From contig JANNSJ010000013.1 of NCBI GenBank assembly GCA_031402435.1, positions 62,001-126,000 on the forward strand: 64,000 bases of DNA. Direction: 5' to 3'. The position numbers were made by a program, and so were the translations under genes. How positions within the stretch are numbered: position 1 is the stretch's first letter; each line of letters begins with the position of its first letter. The notes under the pieces are model-generated. The model saw nothing but the letters and a program-made list of their open reading frames with translations. It had not been told where the DNA came from and searched no databases. Below, piece by piece: positions 26,481 to 34,610 of the stretch. Source of the DNA: UBA11986 sp031402435 (GTDB lineage Bacteria; Bacteroidota; Ignavibacteria; UBA10030; UBA6906).

Positions 26481-27320
26481 CTAGCGGAAGTTTATTTTTG
26501 CTATTGACAAGCGCTTGAGTTTTTGACCAAAGGTCTGCTCCGTCATTCCAAGAAATTCTGCGGATTGGGACTCATCAAAGCCAAAGCGCTCAAGAGTGCG
26601 ACGAATGATAGTGTTCTCCATGACATCCAGAGATTTGTCGAGAACAGATTTCTGGCTCTCCATCAACCCACTGACCATCTTGGCAACTTCAGTCCTTTCA
26701 TCAACAAGCTCATCAGGTAACACAAACTTTCCATCAGTTGCGCCTGAGATGCATTGCTCGATAACAGATTTCAGTTGGCGGATATTCCCTTTCCACTGAA
26801 GGTTCACGAGAGTATCAAGCGTATTAATATCAATAGTCAGTCCCCGCGCAAAGTGTTTCACGAGAAGAGGGATGTCTTCGGGGCGTTCACGAAGCGGACG
26901 GATTTCAATTTGTTCGAATCCATTGATTCGTGCGCATAGGCTCTCGGAAAGTTTCCGTAGTAAGAGCAATTCTTTGGTTGCCGTGCTGAGAGTCGCCATG
27001 ATGCGGACGTTCTTTGGGCGATGCTCAATAAACGTGAGCACTGCATTCTGAACTCTGAATCCCGCTTCCTGCAAATTTTCAAACAACACACTGCCACTCG
27101 AAATGTTTGACAATGCGGTTTGCAATTCCAGCTCATGCTGGGCAACAAGATCAAATATTGCCAACAATTCTCCACCCGCGATGTGGTCAGCAACGGTGCT
27201 TTTTCCGGTACCGGCCTCACCTACTATGAGAGCATCCTTCCTGCTTGCCGCAAGCGTGGCAATCAGTTTTCGCAATTGCTCGGCGTGCTTGCTCTTGCCT
27301 ATGTAAGACCCTGTTGCCAT
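26481..27320 (-). CDS. NtrC-like AAA ATPase with Fis-type HTH, sigma-54 loop missing
   Basis: 279 residues. Walker A at residues 34-42 (GEAGTGKST). The Walker B position reads GSVLFENL (76-83) where the family has G(T/S)LFLDEI, so the acidic pair is replaced by E-N. The GAFTGA loop that contacts sigma-54 should lie between them, but that stretch is about 33 residues instead of about 65 and has no such motif. Sensor region LRERPEDIPLLVKHFA is kept, and a Fis-like C-terminal helix-turn-helix is visible (TIIRRTLERFGFDESQSAEFLGMTEQTF). No receiver domain. AGGAGTAC precedes the ATG. Likely a DNA-binding regulator that does not activate sigma-54. Confidence 0.82.
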   Translation of the reverse strand: MATGSYIGKSKHAEQLRKLIATLAASRKDALIVGEAGTGKSTVADHIAGGELLAIFDLVAQHELELQTALSNISSGSVLFENLQEAGFRVQNAVLTFIEHRPKNVRIMATLSTATKELLLLRKLSESLCARINGFEQIEIRPLRERPEDIPLLVKHFARGLTIDINTLDTLVNLQWKGNIRQLKSVIEQCISGATDGKFVLPDELVDERTEVAKMVSGLMESQKSVLDKSLDVMENTIIRRTLERFGFDESQSAEFLGMTEQTFGQKLKRLSIAKINFR

Positions 27321-27544
27321 GTACTCCTAGCTCATTTTATTCTATATGAATATAACAGGTTGCTTCCCGCTTTTACGTGACTCTCCTCAAGTCGCCAATA
27401 TCACACTTAGGTTACGGAATGTCCAAACCGATGCATTTTTGACATATTCTGGCTTCATGCAATAATTCTTTAAGAAACGTAGCAGAAAAGTGAACAATGC
27501 AGAGCAGTTTTTGGGAGCGTTCTTGTTACAAGGTAGTAGAAGTG

Positions 27545-27627
27545 CGGAGAGCGTAGGATTCGAACCTACAAGCCCTTACGGGCGCCAGTTTTCAAGACTG
27601 GTGCAATAGCCGTTCTGCCAGCTCTCC
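27545..27627 (-). tRNA. tRNA-Ser (anticodon UGA)
   Basis: Minus strand, 83 nt with discriminator G. Acceptor arms GGAGAGC and GCTCTCC pair fully. The anticodon stem-loop is CCAGT-CTTGAAA-ACTGG with anticodon TGA, and a long variable arm (GCCC-GTAA-GGGC) marks a class II tRNA. The T arm is GTAGG-TTCGAAT-CCTAC. CCA is not encoded. The flanking 27321-27544 and 27628-27799 hold no gene. Confidence 0.96.
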
Positions 27628-27799
27628 GATTCAAATTCAATAATTTCCAGGCCGCCTATGCCCTATTTTCCAATGTTAGCGGGCTGCATCGAAGCTATCT
27701 GAGCGGATGTTAATGTAAGAAAACCATAGCGGGAACGCAATACCAAGCATGGTACTGTTGAAATCGAAGTGTTGGATCCAGGCAATTATCATTGATGAA

Positions 27800-28882
27800 T
27801 CAGACTCTCATCTGTAACGTCCGTGAGAATGGCTGTTCAGATGGATTCCTTTCGCCTCTCTCTGCCTCCTTCAACAGCCGCAAAATATTCGGCCCAAGCA
27901 CGTCGATCTCGGTTGATACAAACTGCTCTCCTCCGAATTGCCGGATTGCGTTGGATTGAAACTTCAAGATGTATTCGTCCTGGCAGAAGATCTTCATAAT
28001 GAGCGGCTTGAGGAATGGCGTGACAAGCTGTCCCGGAACCGGAAGCCGAAGACTGACGACGGTGAACAGTTTCGTTTGAAAATCACGAACAGGCGTGAGG
28101 GCGTTGGTGACACAAAGATGCGTTCGAGTCCCGATGTGATATTCGACCTGAGCAATGGAAGGCAGGAGGAACCTGTCAACATGAGTCACGACTCCTCCAC
28201 CAGGAGCCAGGATTTTCCCTGCTATTCCTGCAGGGCGCGGCTCGCCAAAGTACTCCGCTTCCACGCGATCATGGAATCGTTTGACAGTAACGTCGATCTT
28301 ACGTCGAGTACCGGATGACGAACGAAAAAGCCCGCCATGCAAATACGCAGTGTGTGGAACATCAAGAGCATTCTCTGCTACAGCGTGAATCGATCCATCC
28401 ACCTCAAGTTCCTGATACACTGTCGTGTATCCTTTCTCTCCAATGAGAGGGAATGAAAACGGTTCACGCACAGGAATCGTATCAGGCGTCGCATACAACC
28501 ACACAACTCCATCCTGCTCACGAACAGGAAACGATTGCACATTCCTGCCTCTGGATTCCTGATCCCCAATAAGACCGGGAACCAATCGACATACCCCTCC
28601 CTTGTCGAATCTCCAACCATGATATGAACATTCCAGAACATCATCCTTCACCGTACCGAGTGAGAGAGGCACATTTCGATGAGGACAGCGATCAAGGAGC
28701 GCGCCGATACCACCTTTTTTGTCGCGGAAAAGAACGAGGGGAATGTCGTACAACAAAGTCCTCACCGGTTTCTCCTTCACACCGGATGACAGGCACACGA
28801 CGTACCAATCATCCTTCACATGAACAACCGAGGTATGGCCTTTTGCTGTGATTGGTGCAGCGTATTGTTCAGTGTTCGCCAT
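27800..28882 (-). CDS. Rieske non-heme iron oxygenase
   Basis: 360 residues. The N-terminal Rieske [2Fe-2S] domain has C66-P-H68 (DRCPHRNVPL) and C85/H88 (LECSYHGWRF). The catalytic domain has the mononuclear iron site with N171, D174, H177 and H182 in AENALDVPHTAYLHGG. This resembles the VanA/pheophorbide-a-oxygenase/cholesterol-desaturase branch, enzymes that hydroxylate, demethylate or desaturate bulky substrates using electrons from a separate reductase. It is the last gene of a glycan operon, 27 bp after a glycosyltransferase, so a lipid-carrier or glycan-linked substrate is possible but unproven. No ferredoxin reductase lies nearby. Confidence 0.9.
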   Translation of the reverse strand: MANTEQYAAPITAKGHTSVVHVKDDWYVVCLSSGVKEKPVRTLLYDIPLVLFRDKKGGIGALLDRCPHRNVPLSLGTVKDDVLECSYHGWRFDKGGVCRLVPGLIGDQESRGRNVQSFPVREQDGVVWLYATPDTIPVREPFSFPLIGEKGYTTVYQELEVDGSIHAVAENALDVPHTAYLHGGLFRSSSGTRRKIDVTVKRFHDRVEAEYFGEPRPAGIAGKILAPGGGVVTHVDRFLLPSIAQVEYHIGTRTHLCVTNALTPVRDFQTKLFTVVSLRLPVPGQLVTPFLKPLIMKIFCQDEYILKFQSNAIRQFGGEQFVSTEIDVLGPNILRLLKEAERGERNPSEQPFSRTLQMRV

Positions 28883-28909
28883 GTTATGTTACTTGTTATG
28901 AGAGGTCAC

Positions 28910-29947
28910 TCAGGAGCGCCCACTAACCTCACGGTATACTGCTGCAGTCTTCTCTGCAACTCTTTGCCAGAGATATTCCTTGATGATGTGTTGGCTCAAC
29001 CCAGCCGTTTTCTTTTCATCCAACACTTTGATCACGGCGGAGCGAATTGAATCCACGGAGCCAGGCTCAACATAGGTGGCCATATCGCCAAAGTACTCTC
29101 TCGTCCCGCCATACGCAGTGATGATAATCTTGGCTCCAGCAAGGCCTGCCTCTAATGCTGCAATCCCCGGAGTCTCGAACATTGAGGGGAGGACAAACAC
29201 GTCGCAAGCCGCGTATGCAGATGCAAGCATATCGGAGTCGTTCTCCAGACCATCAATTAACAGAATATGCTTGTGCTTGGCAGCCTCTTGAACGCATGCA
29301 TCTCCATACTTGCCTTTGATTATCCTCCCGATAATAACTGCCGGGTGGTTGATTGTTGCGAGCGCTTGAATCAACTTGAGCACGTTTTTTCGTTCGTGCC
29401 CGATGTGCCCAACGTTGAGAATGAACCCCTCCAGGCCGTATTTTTTTTTGAAAAGTGATGGATCGCCATTGGCAAACCGTTCATCGACGCCGTTGGGAAT
29501 GACCTTGATGTTTGAACGCAGTACGCCAAGCCCACTATGTAGCAGGTCGGCTTCGTCCTGGGTGTTTGGAAGCACCTTCTTCGACCATGAACAGATTTCT
29601 GCCGTCATCCCGTAGTCTGACCAGAGCCCCCCACTCACTTTTTTCATAATTCCATTCAGTGCAAGCGACTTCTTTAGAAAGGCCGGAGAATGATTGCTAA
29701 AGATGATCGGCGAAACGACAAATGGAACACCCAGAGCACGGATTTCTCTCGCAAGATGATACGTGCCAATGTTCGCCGCAAACAGATGAAACAGATCGCA
29801 ATCGTGTGCTGTGAACGGTGACCATGGGTTGAAGAGAGTAACATCGACACCGTGTCCGGCCATGTGTTTCATCGTATTGCGAATCTGCGTGTTCGGTCCA
29901 CCGCGCAGAATAGAGACAGCTTGATACGAGGCGACATGTACTTTCAT
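28910..29947 (-). CDS. Glycosyltransferase, GT4-like
   Basis: 345 residues, GT-B fold. Nucleotide-sugar binding half shows VIPNGVDERFANGDP, FILNVGHIGHERKNVLKLIQA, and the EX7E motif region MFETPGIAALEAGLAGAKII. The acceptor half begins MKVHVASYQAVSILRGGPNTQI. It transfers a sugar with retention of configuration, presumably to a lipid-linked glycan at the cytoplasmic face. The start overlaps the deacetylase stop by 4 bp (ATGA), indicating translational coupling. Donor and acceptor cannot be read from the sequence. Confidence 0.9.
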   Translation of the reverse strand: MKVHVASYQAVSILRGGPNTQIRNTMKHMAGHGVDVTLFNPWSPFTAHDCDLFHLFAANIGTYHLAREIRALGVPFVVSPIIFSNHSPAFLKKSLALNGIMKKVSGGLWSDYGMTAEICSWSKKVLPNTQDEADLLHSGLGVLRSNIKVIPNGVDERFANGDPSLFKKKYGLEGFILNVGHIGHERKNVLKLIQALATINHPAVIIGRIIKGKYGDACVQEAAKHKHILLIDGLENDSDMLASAYAACDVFVLPSMFETPGIAALEAGLAGAKIIITAYGGTREYFGDMATYVEPGSVDSIRSAVIKVLDEKKTAGLSQHIIKEYLWQRVAEKTAAVYREVSGRS

Positions 29948-31503
29948 TTGAACTTCCTGATCAGGGTATTGTATATTTCTCCCAGCTTCTGGCGTGGATC
30001 AAATTCTCTGATGCGCCTGATATCGGCTGGAGGTCTGACAGCTGCGGGCGGGGTGGTCCACGCAAGGCTGGACTTCAAATCAATACTTCCACTGGCCGAC
30101 ACGATAGCTTCTTGCCCCTTGGGATCGACAATCCGAAGATATACATCATCAGGAATAGAAGCCGATCCATCGACTCTTAGTATTGACCCATCAAGAGTGA
30201 TAGGAAAGAATGTGTTAATACGTCGTTTCCACCAGCGTGCGTAATCCCCCATCGTCATATTCTCAATGTTGTGTTCTCGGATGAGGCTGAAAAGATCACA
30301 CAACACTTCGCCATGCCTGTGAGATGGGTGATGATAGAAAAACAACGGCTCATTTCGGGAAAGCTTTCGTCTCACAACCATGGCGAAGTACTCCCGCATC
30401 TGAACATCGGAATACCCTACCCTGAGCATACTGCCAATACAGACGGGATGAATCGGCACCTGTAGTGCATTGTACTTTGTTCCAACCGATTCCGCAAACA
30501 ACGGGAACGTATCATACGCATAGGAGAACTCAGACGAATACTCAAAGCCCCCTTGACTAACAGCTTGCGCCAAGCCGTCGTTCCAGATTCCAAACGGTGC
30601 CGTAAAACCTGAAGGCGCCAAGCCAGCTCGACGCATCTGCTGAAGCCCGTCCGTGATATTCTTCAGGTTGGCTTCAAACGTCGGATAGGTTTGATGCTCA
30701 TAACAGTGGAGGCCGATTTCTTGTCCGGCAAAGGATTTGAAATGGTCCAGCCATGGTTCATGACTCTTGACATCGAGAAACCAGGACATCGCAACGCCAT
30801 AATCCTGCGCGATCCGGTGGAGAGTATCGACCTCGTCCAGCGTTCCTCCATCGCTATCGATGCGCATAGCGAAGACATTCCGGAGATTCTTCGGGAAATA
30901 CCATACGTGAACATACGGTATTCCGCGAACACGGTGAAGATATTCAAATACACTTTGAACAAGCTGACGCAACTCTCCTTTATCAACAAGGGATACCCTC
31001 TCCGAGGGAAGTCGTTCAGGTGTAGAATAGAAGCTCTTGTTCGCGGGCCTCGCGTCACGCATGAGCGCATCAACATCGAACGGTAAAACCACAGCATGTC
31101 CACCGATCAAAGGACCGGCAGCAATTGCAAACGTGCTGGCATCGGTGCGAAGAGTGTTGGCGGCGCGCGGAACCAATCCCTGCACGCCGACATCAAGCAA
31201 ATGGATGGACGGAAAGATTTCATCATGCTCGGCAATAATGTACTTGACTTGTTGCTCCATCCCCTCGGTTCCGCCAACGCGGAGAAGATGTTGCGTGAAC
31301 CCGATAACTGCACCTCCGTTGCGGAGATACTGTTCTACGACGTTGCGTTCATTCCCGTTCAATTCCCTGTTCACGACAAGAAGGCTGCACTCGTCCTCCA
31401 CGCTCTGCGACGACAGGTCGAGTACAAGAGAGGCGATACCCTCCTGCGCACAGAGTTGTTCCCATCCGGAGGAATGCGTGACCAATCCGATTCTGAGCTT
31501 CAC
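29944..31503 (-). CDS. Polysaccharide deacetylase-like (NodB fold) protein
   Basis: 519 residues. The N-terminal 200 residues form an unassigned domain (LVVNRELNGNERNVVEQYL, GAVIGFTQHLL) that looks like a glutamine-amidotransferase-like fold, seen in other large deacetylases. The NodB region follows: FAMRIDSDGG gives the Asp of motif 1, IGLHCYEHQTYPT the zinc-binding His pair, and GFTAPFGIWNDGLA motif 3. The C-terminus is beta-rich (LRIVDPKGQEAIVSASGS). It would remove acetyl groups from a surface glycan. It overlaps both neighbours by ATGA. No signal peptide is evident. Confidence 0.82.
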   Translation of the reverse strand: MKLRIGLVTHSSGWEQLCAQEGIASLVLDLSSQSVEDECSLLVVNRELNGNERNVVEQYLRNGGAVIGFTQHLLRVGGTEGMEQQVKYIIAEHDEIFPSIHLLDVGVQGLVPRAANTLRTDASTFAIAAGPLIGGHAVVLPFDVDALMRDARPANKSFYSTPERLPSERVSLVDKGELRQLVQSVFEYLHRVRGIPYVHVWYFPKNLRNVFAMRIDSDGGTLDEVDTLHRIAQDYGVAMSWFLDVKSHEPWLDHFKSFAGQEIGLHCYEHQTYPTFEANLKNITDGLQQMRRAGLAPSGFTAPFGIWNDGLAQAVSQGGFEYSSEFSYAYDTFPLFAESVGTKYNALQVPIHPVCIGSMLRVGYSDVQMREYFAMVVRRKLSRNEPLFFYHHPSHRHGEVLCDLFSLIREHNIENMTMGDYARWWKRRINTFFPITLDGSILRVDGSASIPDDVYLRIVDPKGQEAIVSASGSIDLKSSLAWTTPPAAVRPPADIRRIREFDPRQKLGEIYNTLIRKFK

Positions 31504-32903
31504 ACAAACCTCTGTCTCACAAACTGAATGTCTTTCGCGGTAACACCCTTGAGAAGAACCTCAACGCCAACAAAGATAAGAATCGAAAATGCACTAACGA
31601 TGACAATGTTCCACTCTCGCATAAGCATGGCGGTTGCTGCCATGCACCCCCCCGCAATCAAAGGCCGAGTGATAATCGGTACCAGGGAAAAACGAATAAA
31701 GCTCTTCGCTTCGATCATCATCAGGATCATGGTGACCAGTTCTCCAAGAACCACGGCAGATGCCGCACCCATTGCGCCGAACCATGCAGAGCCAGCGACT
31801 ATCGCGACACAAAGCACAACCGATCCCCACGCCATTATCCTTGTATACCGCCTTTCATGACCAGAGCCGATCAAGATGCAAACAAAAACAGAGTTCAACA
31901 CCGTGAGAGCGAAGTAACCCATCAGCATGTGGAACAGCGGCGCCGCTCCCTCATATCCCATACCAAGAGCGAACACTATTGACTCTCTTCCCACAATGAT
32001 CCCCACAACCGCAAGAGGAATAACGACTGCGAGGACAACCCTGAGTGTAACCTCAACGAGAGTCTGTACTTCTCCGGCATGAGATGAGAAATATCTAGTC
32101 ACCACCGGGAGGAACAACGCATTAAAGAGACGATCAACAAGCAACATGAGAAATATGAGCTTCATCGCCGAACTGAACAGTCCGACCTCTGCGGCTGAAG
32201 AGAAGTATGCAATGATAAGGGGGGGAAGATTTGTCACACTCTGAGCAAGAAACATTGCCACTCCAACCGGCATCCCTTTCGCCAGGATTTCCTTCCACAG
32301 ATCAGGAGCCCACCGAAGCCTGATTGGTCCCCATCGGTTGGAGTAACCCATCCAAAGCACTACCGTCGCAGCAAGTACTCCGGCGCAGAACGCAATGCCC
32401 GTTTGCCGGATATCATTGGAGTCATGAACAAGAAGCAGTACAAGTATTCCATAGACGACGTACTGGGCAATCCTCGAAAGGCTTGTTCCAAGGAATACCT
32501 CTTTCCCTTGAAAGAACCAGTCCAGCATAAGCGCAAGAGGAAACACCGATAACGCAAACAGGATGATGACATCTTTCGTGACACCATCGATGTTGAACAG
32601 CAACACGACGCCTGCCGTGAGAATCCATAGCATTGCAGCAAGGGCTACACGGAGAGAGAGTACTGCACCAACGCGCTCATGGTCCACCTCGGTGGCAGCA
32701 GCCGCATTACGCAATTCGAGAATCGGGATGCCAGCGCTTCCGGCAAGTTGAAGGTACCCAAGCACGGCAAGCCCAAGGCTCATCACACCGAAACCAGAGG
32801 GTTCCAGCACACGGGCAAGATACACCGTGATAAAAAAACCCAGAAGCCTGCTTCCGAAATCGCCGGACACCAGAGAAAGAAGGTTCGCCAATGGCCGCTT
32901 CAA
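31500..32903 (-). CDS. Wzx-type oligosaccharide flippase
   Basis: 467 residues from a TTG start at 32903 that overlaps the stop of the preceding glycosyltransferase; the frame is open much further upstream but that part lies inside the glycosyltransferase and is not membrane-like. The N-terminus LKRPLANLLSLVSGDFGSRL leads into about 12-14 hydrophobic segments of the polysaccharide transporter (MATE/MVF-like) family, such as GFGVMSLGLAVLGYLQLAGS and 'LIFLMLLVDRLFNALFLPVV'. It moves lipid-linked oligosaccharide repeat units across the inner membrane. The next gene overlaps by ATGA. Confidence 0.88.
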   Translation of the reverse strand: MKRPLANLLSLVSGDFGSRLLGFFITVYLARVLEPSGFGVMSLGLAVLGYLQLAGSAGIPILELRNAAAATEVDHERVGAVLSLRVALAAMLWILTAGVVLLFNIDGVTKDVIILFALSVFPLALMLDWFFQGKEVFLGTSLSRIAQYVVYGILVLLLVHDSNDIRQTGIAFCAGVLAATVVLWMGYSNRWGPIRLRWAPDLWKEILAKGMPVGVAMFLAQSVTNLPPLIIAYFSSAAEVGLFSSAMKLIFLMLLVDRLFNALFLPVVTRYFSSHAGEVQTLVEVTLRVVLAVVIPLAVVGIIVGRESIVFALGMGYEGAAPLFHMLMGYFALTVLNSVFVCILIGSGHERRYTRIMAWGSVVLCVAIVAGSAWFGAMGAASAVVLGELVTMILMMIEAKSFIRFSLVPIITRPLIAGGCMAATAMLMREWNIVIVSAFSILIFVGVEVLLKGVTAKDIQFVRQRFV

Positions 32904-33877
32904 TTCACGGCCTCGTGGAGTATCGCGAGAAGTGCTTCCTCTCTCCCTTTCAGCGTGAACTCTGTGGCAATGCGCTCGCGAGCAGATTGACCGAGAGTAC
33001 CTTGCGATTGCAACGCACTGTGAATTGCCTCGGCGAGTTTCTGCACGTTCCCATAAGGAACAAGGAACCCATGATTGCCTATTGCTGTCGGAATACCTCC
33101 AACGTCCGTCCCCACCGGAATACAACCGCAGAGCATCGCCTCACACACACTGTTGGGAAAACCTTCGACGTACGATGGCTGGCAATACACTTTCGCCCTC
33201 TGGTAGTATCTCAGGAGTTGAGTCTGTTCCAGAACCGGCACCAATTCAACATTCGAGGGAAGGTTCCGCCGAGCGGCATCAAGTGCTTGGTTCGTCAATC
33301 CTACGACAACAAACCGATTCGCAGGCATCAAACGTGCGCACTCAACGAGTACATCAATCCCCTTCACCCTCATTCTCGACAGGTCATCGCACTTCGCAAC
33401 GGCAAGGATGAACGGCTCCTTGTCACCCGCGGGGTACCACACGTCAGAATCATAGCCTGTTGGCAGACAACGGATATTCTCGCCGGGATAGTCTGCAAGT
33501 TCCATAGCTTTTTTCTTCAGCGAGACATCAACGGCGAGTACCTTCCAGGCATTCCTGAGAGCAAACGTAACGAGAAGGGATTTCCATGGAGAAAGCCAGA
33601 TACCGTACTGCATCTCCGGTACTTTGGCAACGTCTGCCCCGCCAACAACAATCACCGACCGCCTCCCCAACAGTCTCGCAAGGAAAACAATGACACTTGA
33701 GTAGGCTGAAGCAAACCAGGTGTAGGTGACATCAGCCTGAACTATATGGGTGAGAATGGTGAACAGTGCAAACACACCACGAGTCGTGATGTCTTCGACA
33801 ACGAAGTGCTTCCGAAGTAGGTTCAGATCCTGTGTGATGAATGATGTTTGATGGGTCGAGGTGAATAGAATCTTCAC
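32900..33877 (-). CDS. Glycosyltransferase, GT4-like, first gene of the glycan operon
   Basis: 325 residues from GTG at 33877 (MKILFTSTHQTSFITQDL). C-terminal nucleotide-sugar domain: CLPTGYDSDVWYP, FILAVAKCDDLSRMRVKGID, and the family motif GFPNSVCEAMLCGCIPVGTD with the conserved Glu, plus GGIPTAI. It probably adds a sugar to the growing envelope glycan. It heads the minus-strand cluster of two glycosyltransferases, flippase, deacetylase and Rieske oxygenase, all overlapping or within 27 bp. Confidence 0.9.
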   Translation of the reverse strand: MKILFTSTHQTSFITQDLNLLRKHFVVEDITTRGVFALFTILTHIVQADVTYTWFASAYSSVIVFLARLLGRRSVIVVGGADVAKVPEMQYGIWLSPWKSLLVTFALRNAWKVLAVDVSLKKKAMELADYPGENIRCLPTGYDSDVWYPAGDKEPFILAVAKCDDLSRMRVKGIDVLVECARLMPANRFVVVGLTNQALDAARRNLPSNVELVPVLEQTQLLRYYQRAKVYCQPSYVEGFPNSVCEAMLCGCIPVGTDVGGIPTAIGNHGFLVPYGNVQKLAEAIHSALQSQGTLGQSARERIATEFTLKGREEALLAILHEAVN

Positions 33878-33922
33878 ACGGCAGTTGCGTTGTGAGTGGA
33901 AAGGCGAACAGATCGTCGGAAA

Positions 33923-33951
33923 AAGATACTTGAAAATGGCCTAACAATCAA
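33923..33951 (-). promoter_or_regulatory. Candidate promoter of the glycan operon
   Basis: Minus strand: TTGATT (33946-33951) and TATCTT (33923-33928) with a 17-bp spacer, about 46 bp before the GTG start of the first glycosyltransferase. Confidence 0.45.
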
Positions 33952-33961
33952 TACAACCTCT

Positions 33962-33990
33962 TTGCATTTACAGGCATGAATCGGTATATT
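33962..33990 (+). promoter_or_regulatory. Candidate promoter of the lipoprotein/MFS pair
   Basis: TTGCAT (33962-33967) and TATATT (33985-33990) with a 17-bp spacer, 32 bp before the ATG at 34023. The -35 box lies 10 bp from the -35 box of the divergent glycan-operon promoter. Confidence 0.5.
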
Positions 33991-34022
33991 CCCATCGTAA
34001 GAATTCACTTTAATCACGAACC

Positions 34023-34607
34023 ATGCATCGCTTCTTCTCTCTTCTCATCATCGTTCTCTGTTCGCTCTGTCTCACGGCATGCCTGACAGTTGAAGGCAAG
34101 GAATACCGGATCAAGCTAAAAACTGATCACTCGGGGGAAGCCATCATCAAATTCATCAACATCATGTCCGAAGCGGACGATACGGTTGACATCTCCAGCG
34201 ATGACTTCAATCAGTTGATCGAGTTCTATCTTCAAGGCAACCAACTGGAAAAGGAAAACCCGGGCTTCCAGAACGTCAAGAAGCGCCTGTTTGAAGAAGG
34301 TGGCGTGTTGTGCGGAGAGATCACATTCTCCTTTGACAGTCTTGGCAGCGTGCGTATCTTCCAGTATGATGATGACAGTCCATACATGTATTCCGTGGGA
34401 AGCCCGTTGTCGTCAGAACAATATGTTGAATCCAACGGTGTACCCGGCCGCGAATGGATGCCGGTCGTCTTCTGGCCAAAGGGGACAAAAGAACTTTACA
34501 TCAAGACAAAGGTTGTCTCGGAGGTATCGTTTCAGCATGGCCTGTTGAAAAACTTCACGGCATGGCAAACACAACAGCAGTCGGGACAGCGGCCAAAGAA
34601 ACCCTGA
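34023..34607 (+). CDS. Hypothetical lipoprotein, 194 residues
   Basis: Signal MHRFFSLLIIVLCSLCLTAC with lipidation on C20 (LTAC). The mature part contains 'YRIKLKTDHSGEAIIKFINI', an acidic segment, 'LCGEITFSFDSLGSVRIFQYDDDS' and VFWPKGTKELYIKTKVVS. The strand-rich pattern suggests a beta-sandwich like other small envelope lipoproteins. I do not recognise the family. Its stop is 3 bp before the MFS start, so it is probably co-transcribed with that transporter. Confidence 0.78.
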   Translation: MHRFFSLLIIVLCSLCLTACLTVEGKEYRIKLKTDHSGEAIIKFINIMSEADDTVDISSDDFNQLIEFYLQGNQLEKENPGFQNVKKRLFEEGGVLCGEITFSFDSLGSVRIFQYDDDSPYMYSVGSPLSSEQYVESNGVPGREWMPVVFWPKGTKELYIKTKVVSEVSFQHGLLKNFTAWQTQQQSGQRPKKP

Positions 34608-34610
34608 CGC

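Noticed and set aside
32904..33125. N-terminal extension of the flippase frame
   Set aside because: It lies wholly inside the upstream glycosyltransferase, is rich in Arg/Ser and Cys, and is not membrane-like. The TTG at 32903 gives a normal flippase N-terminus.
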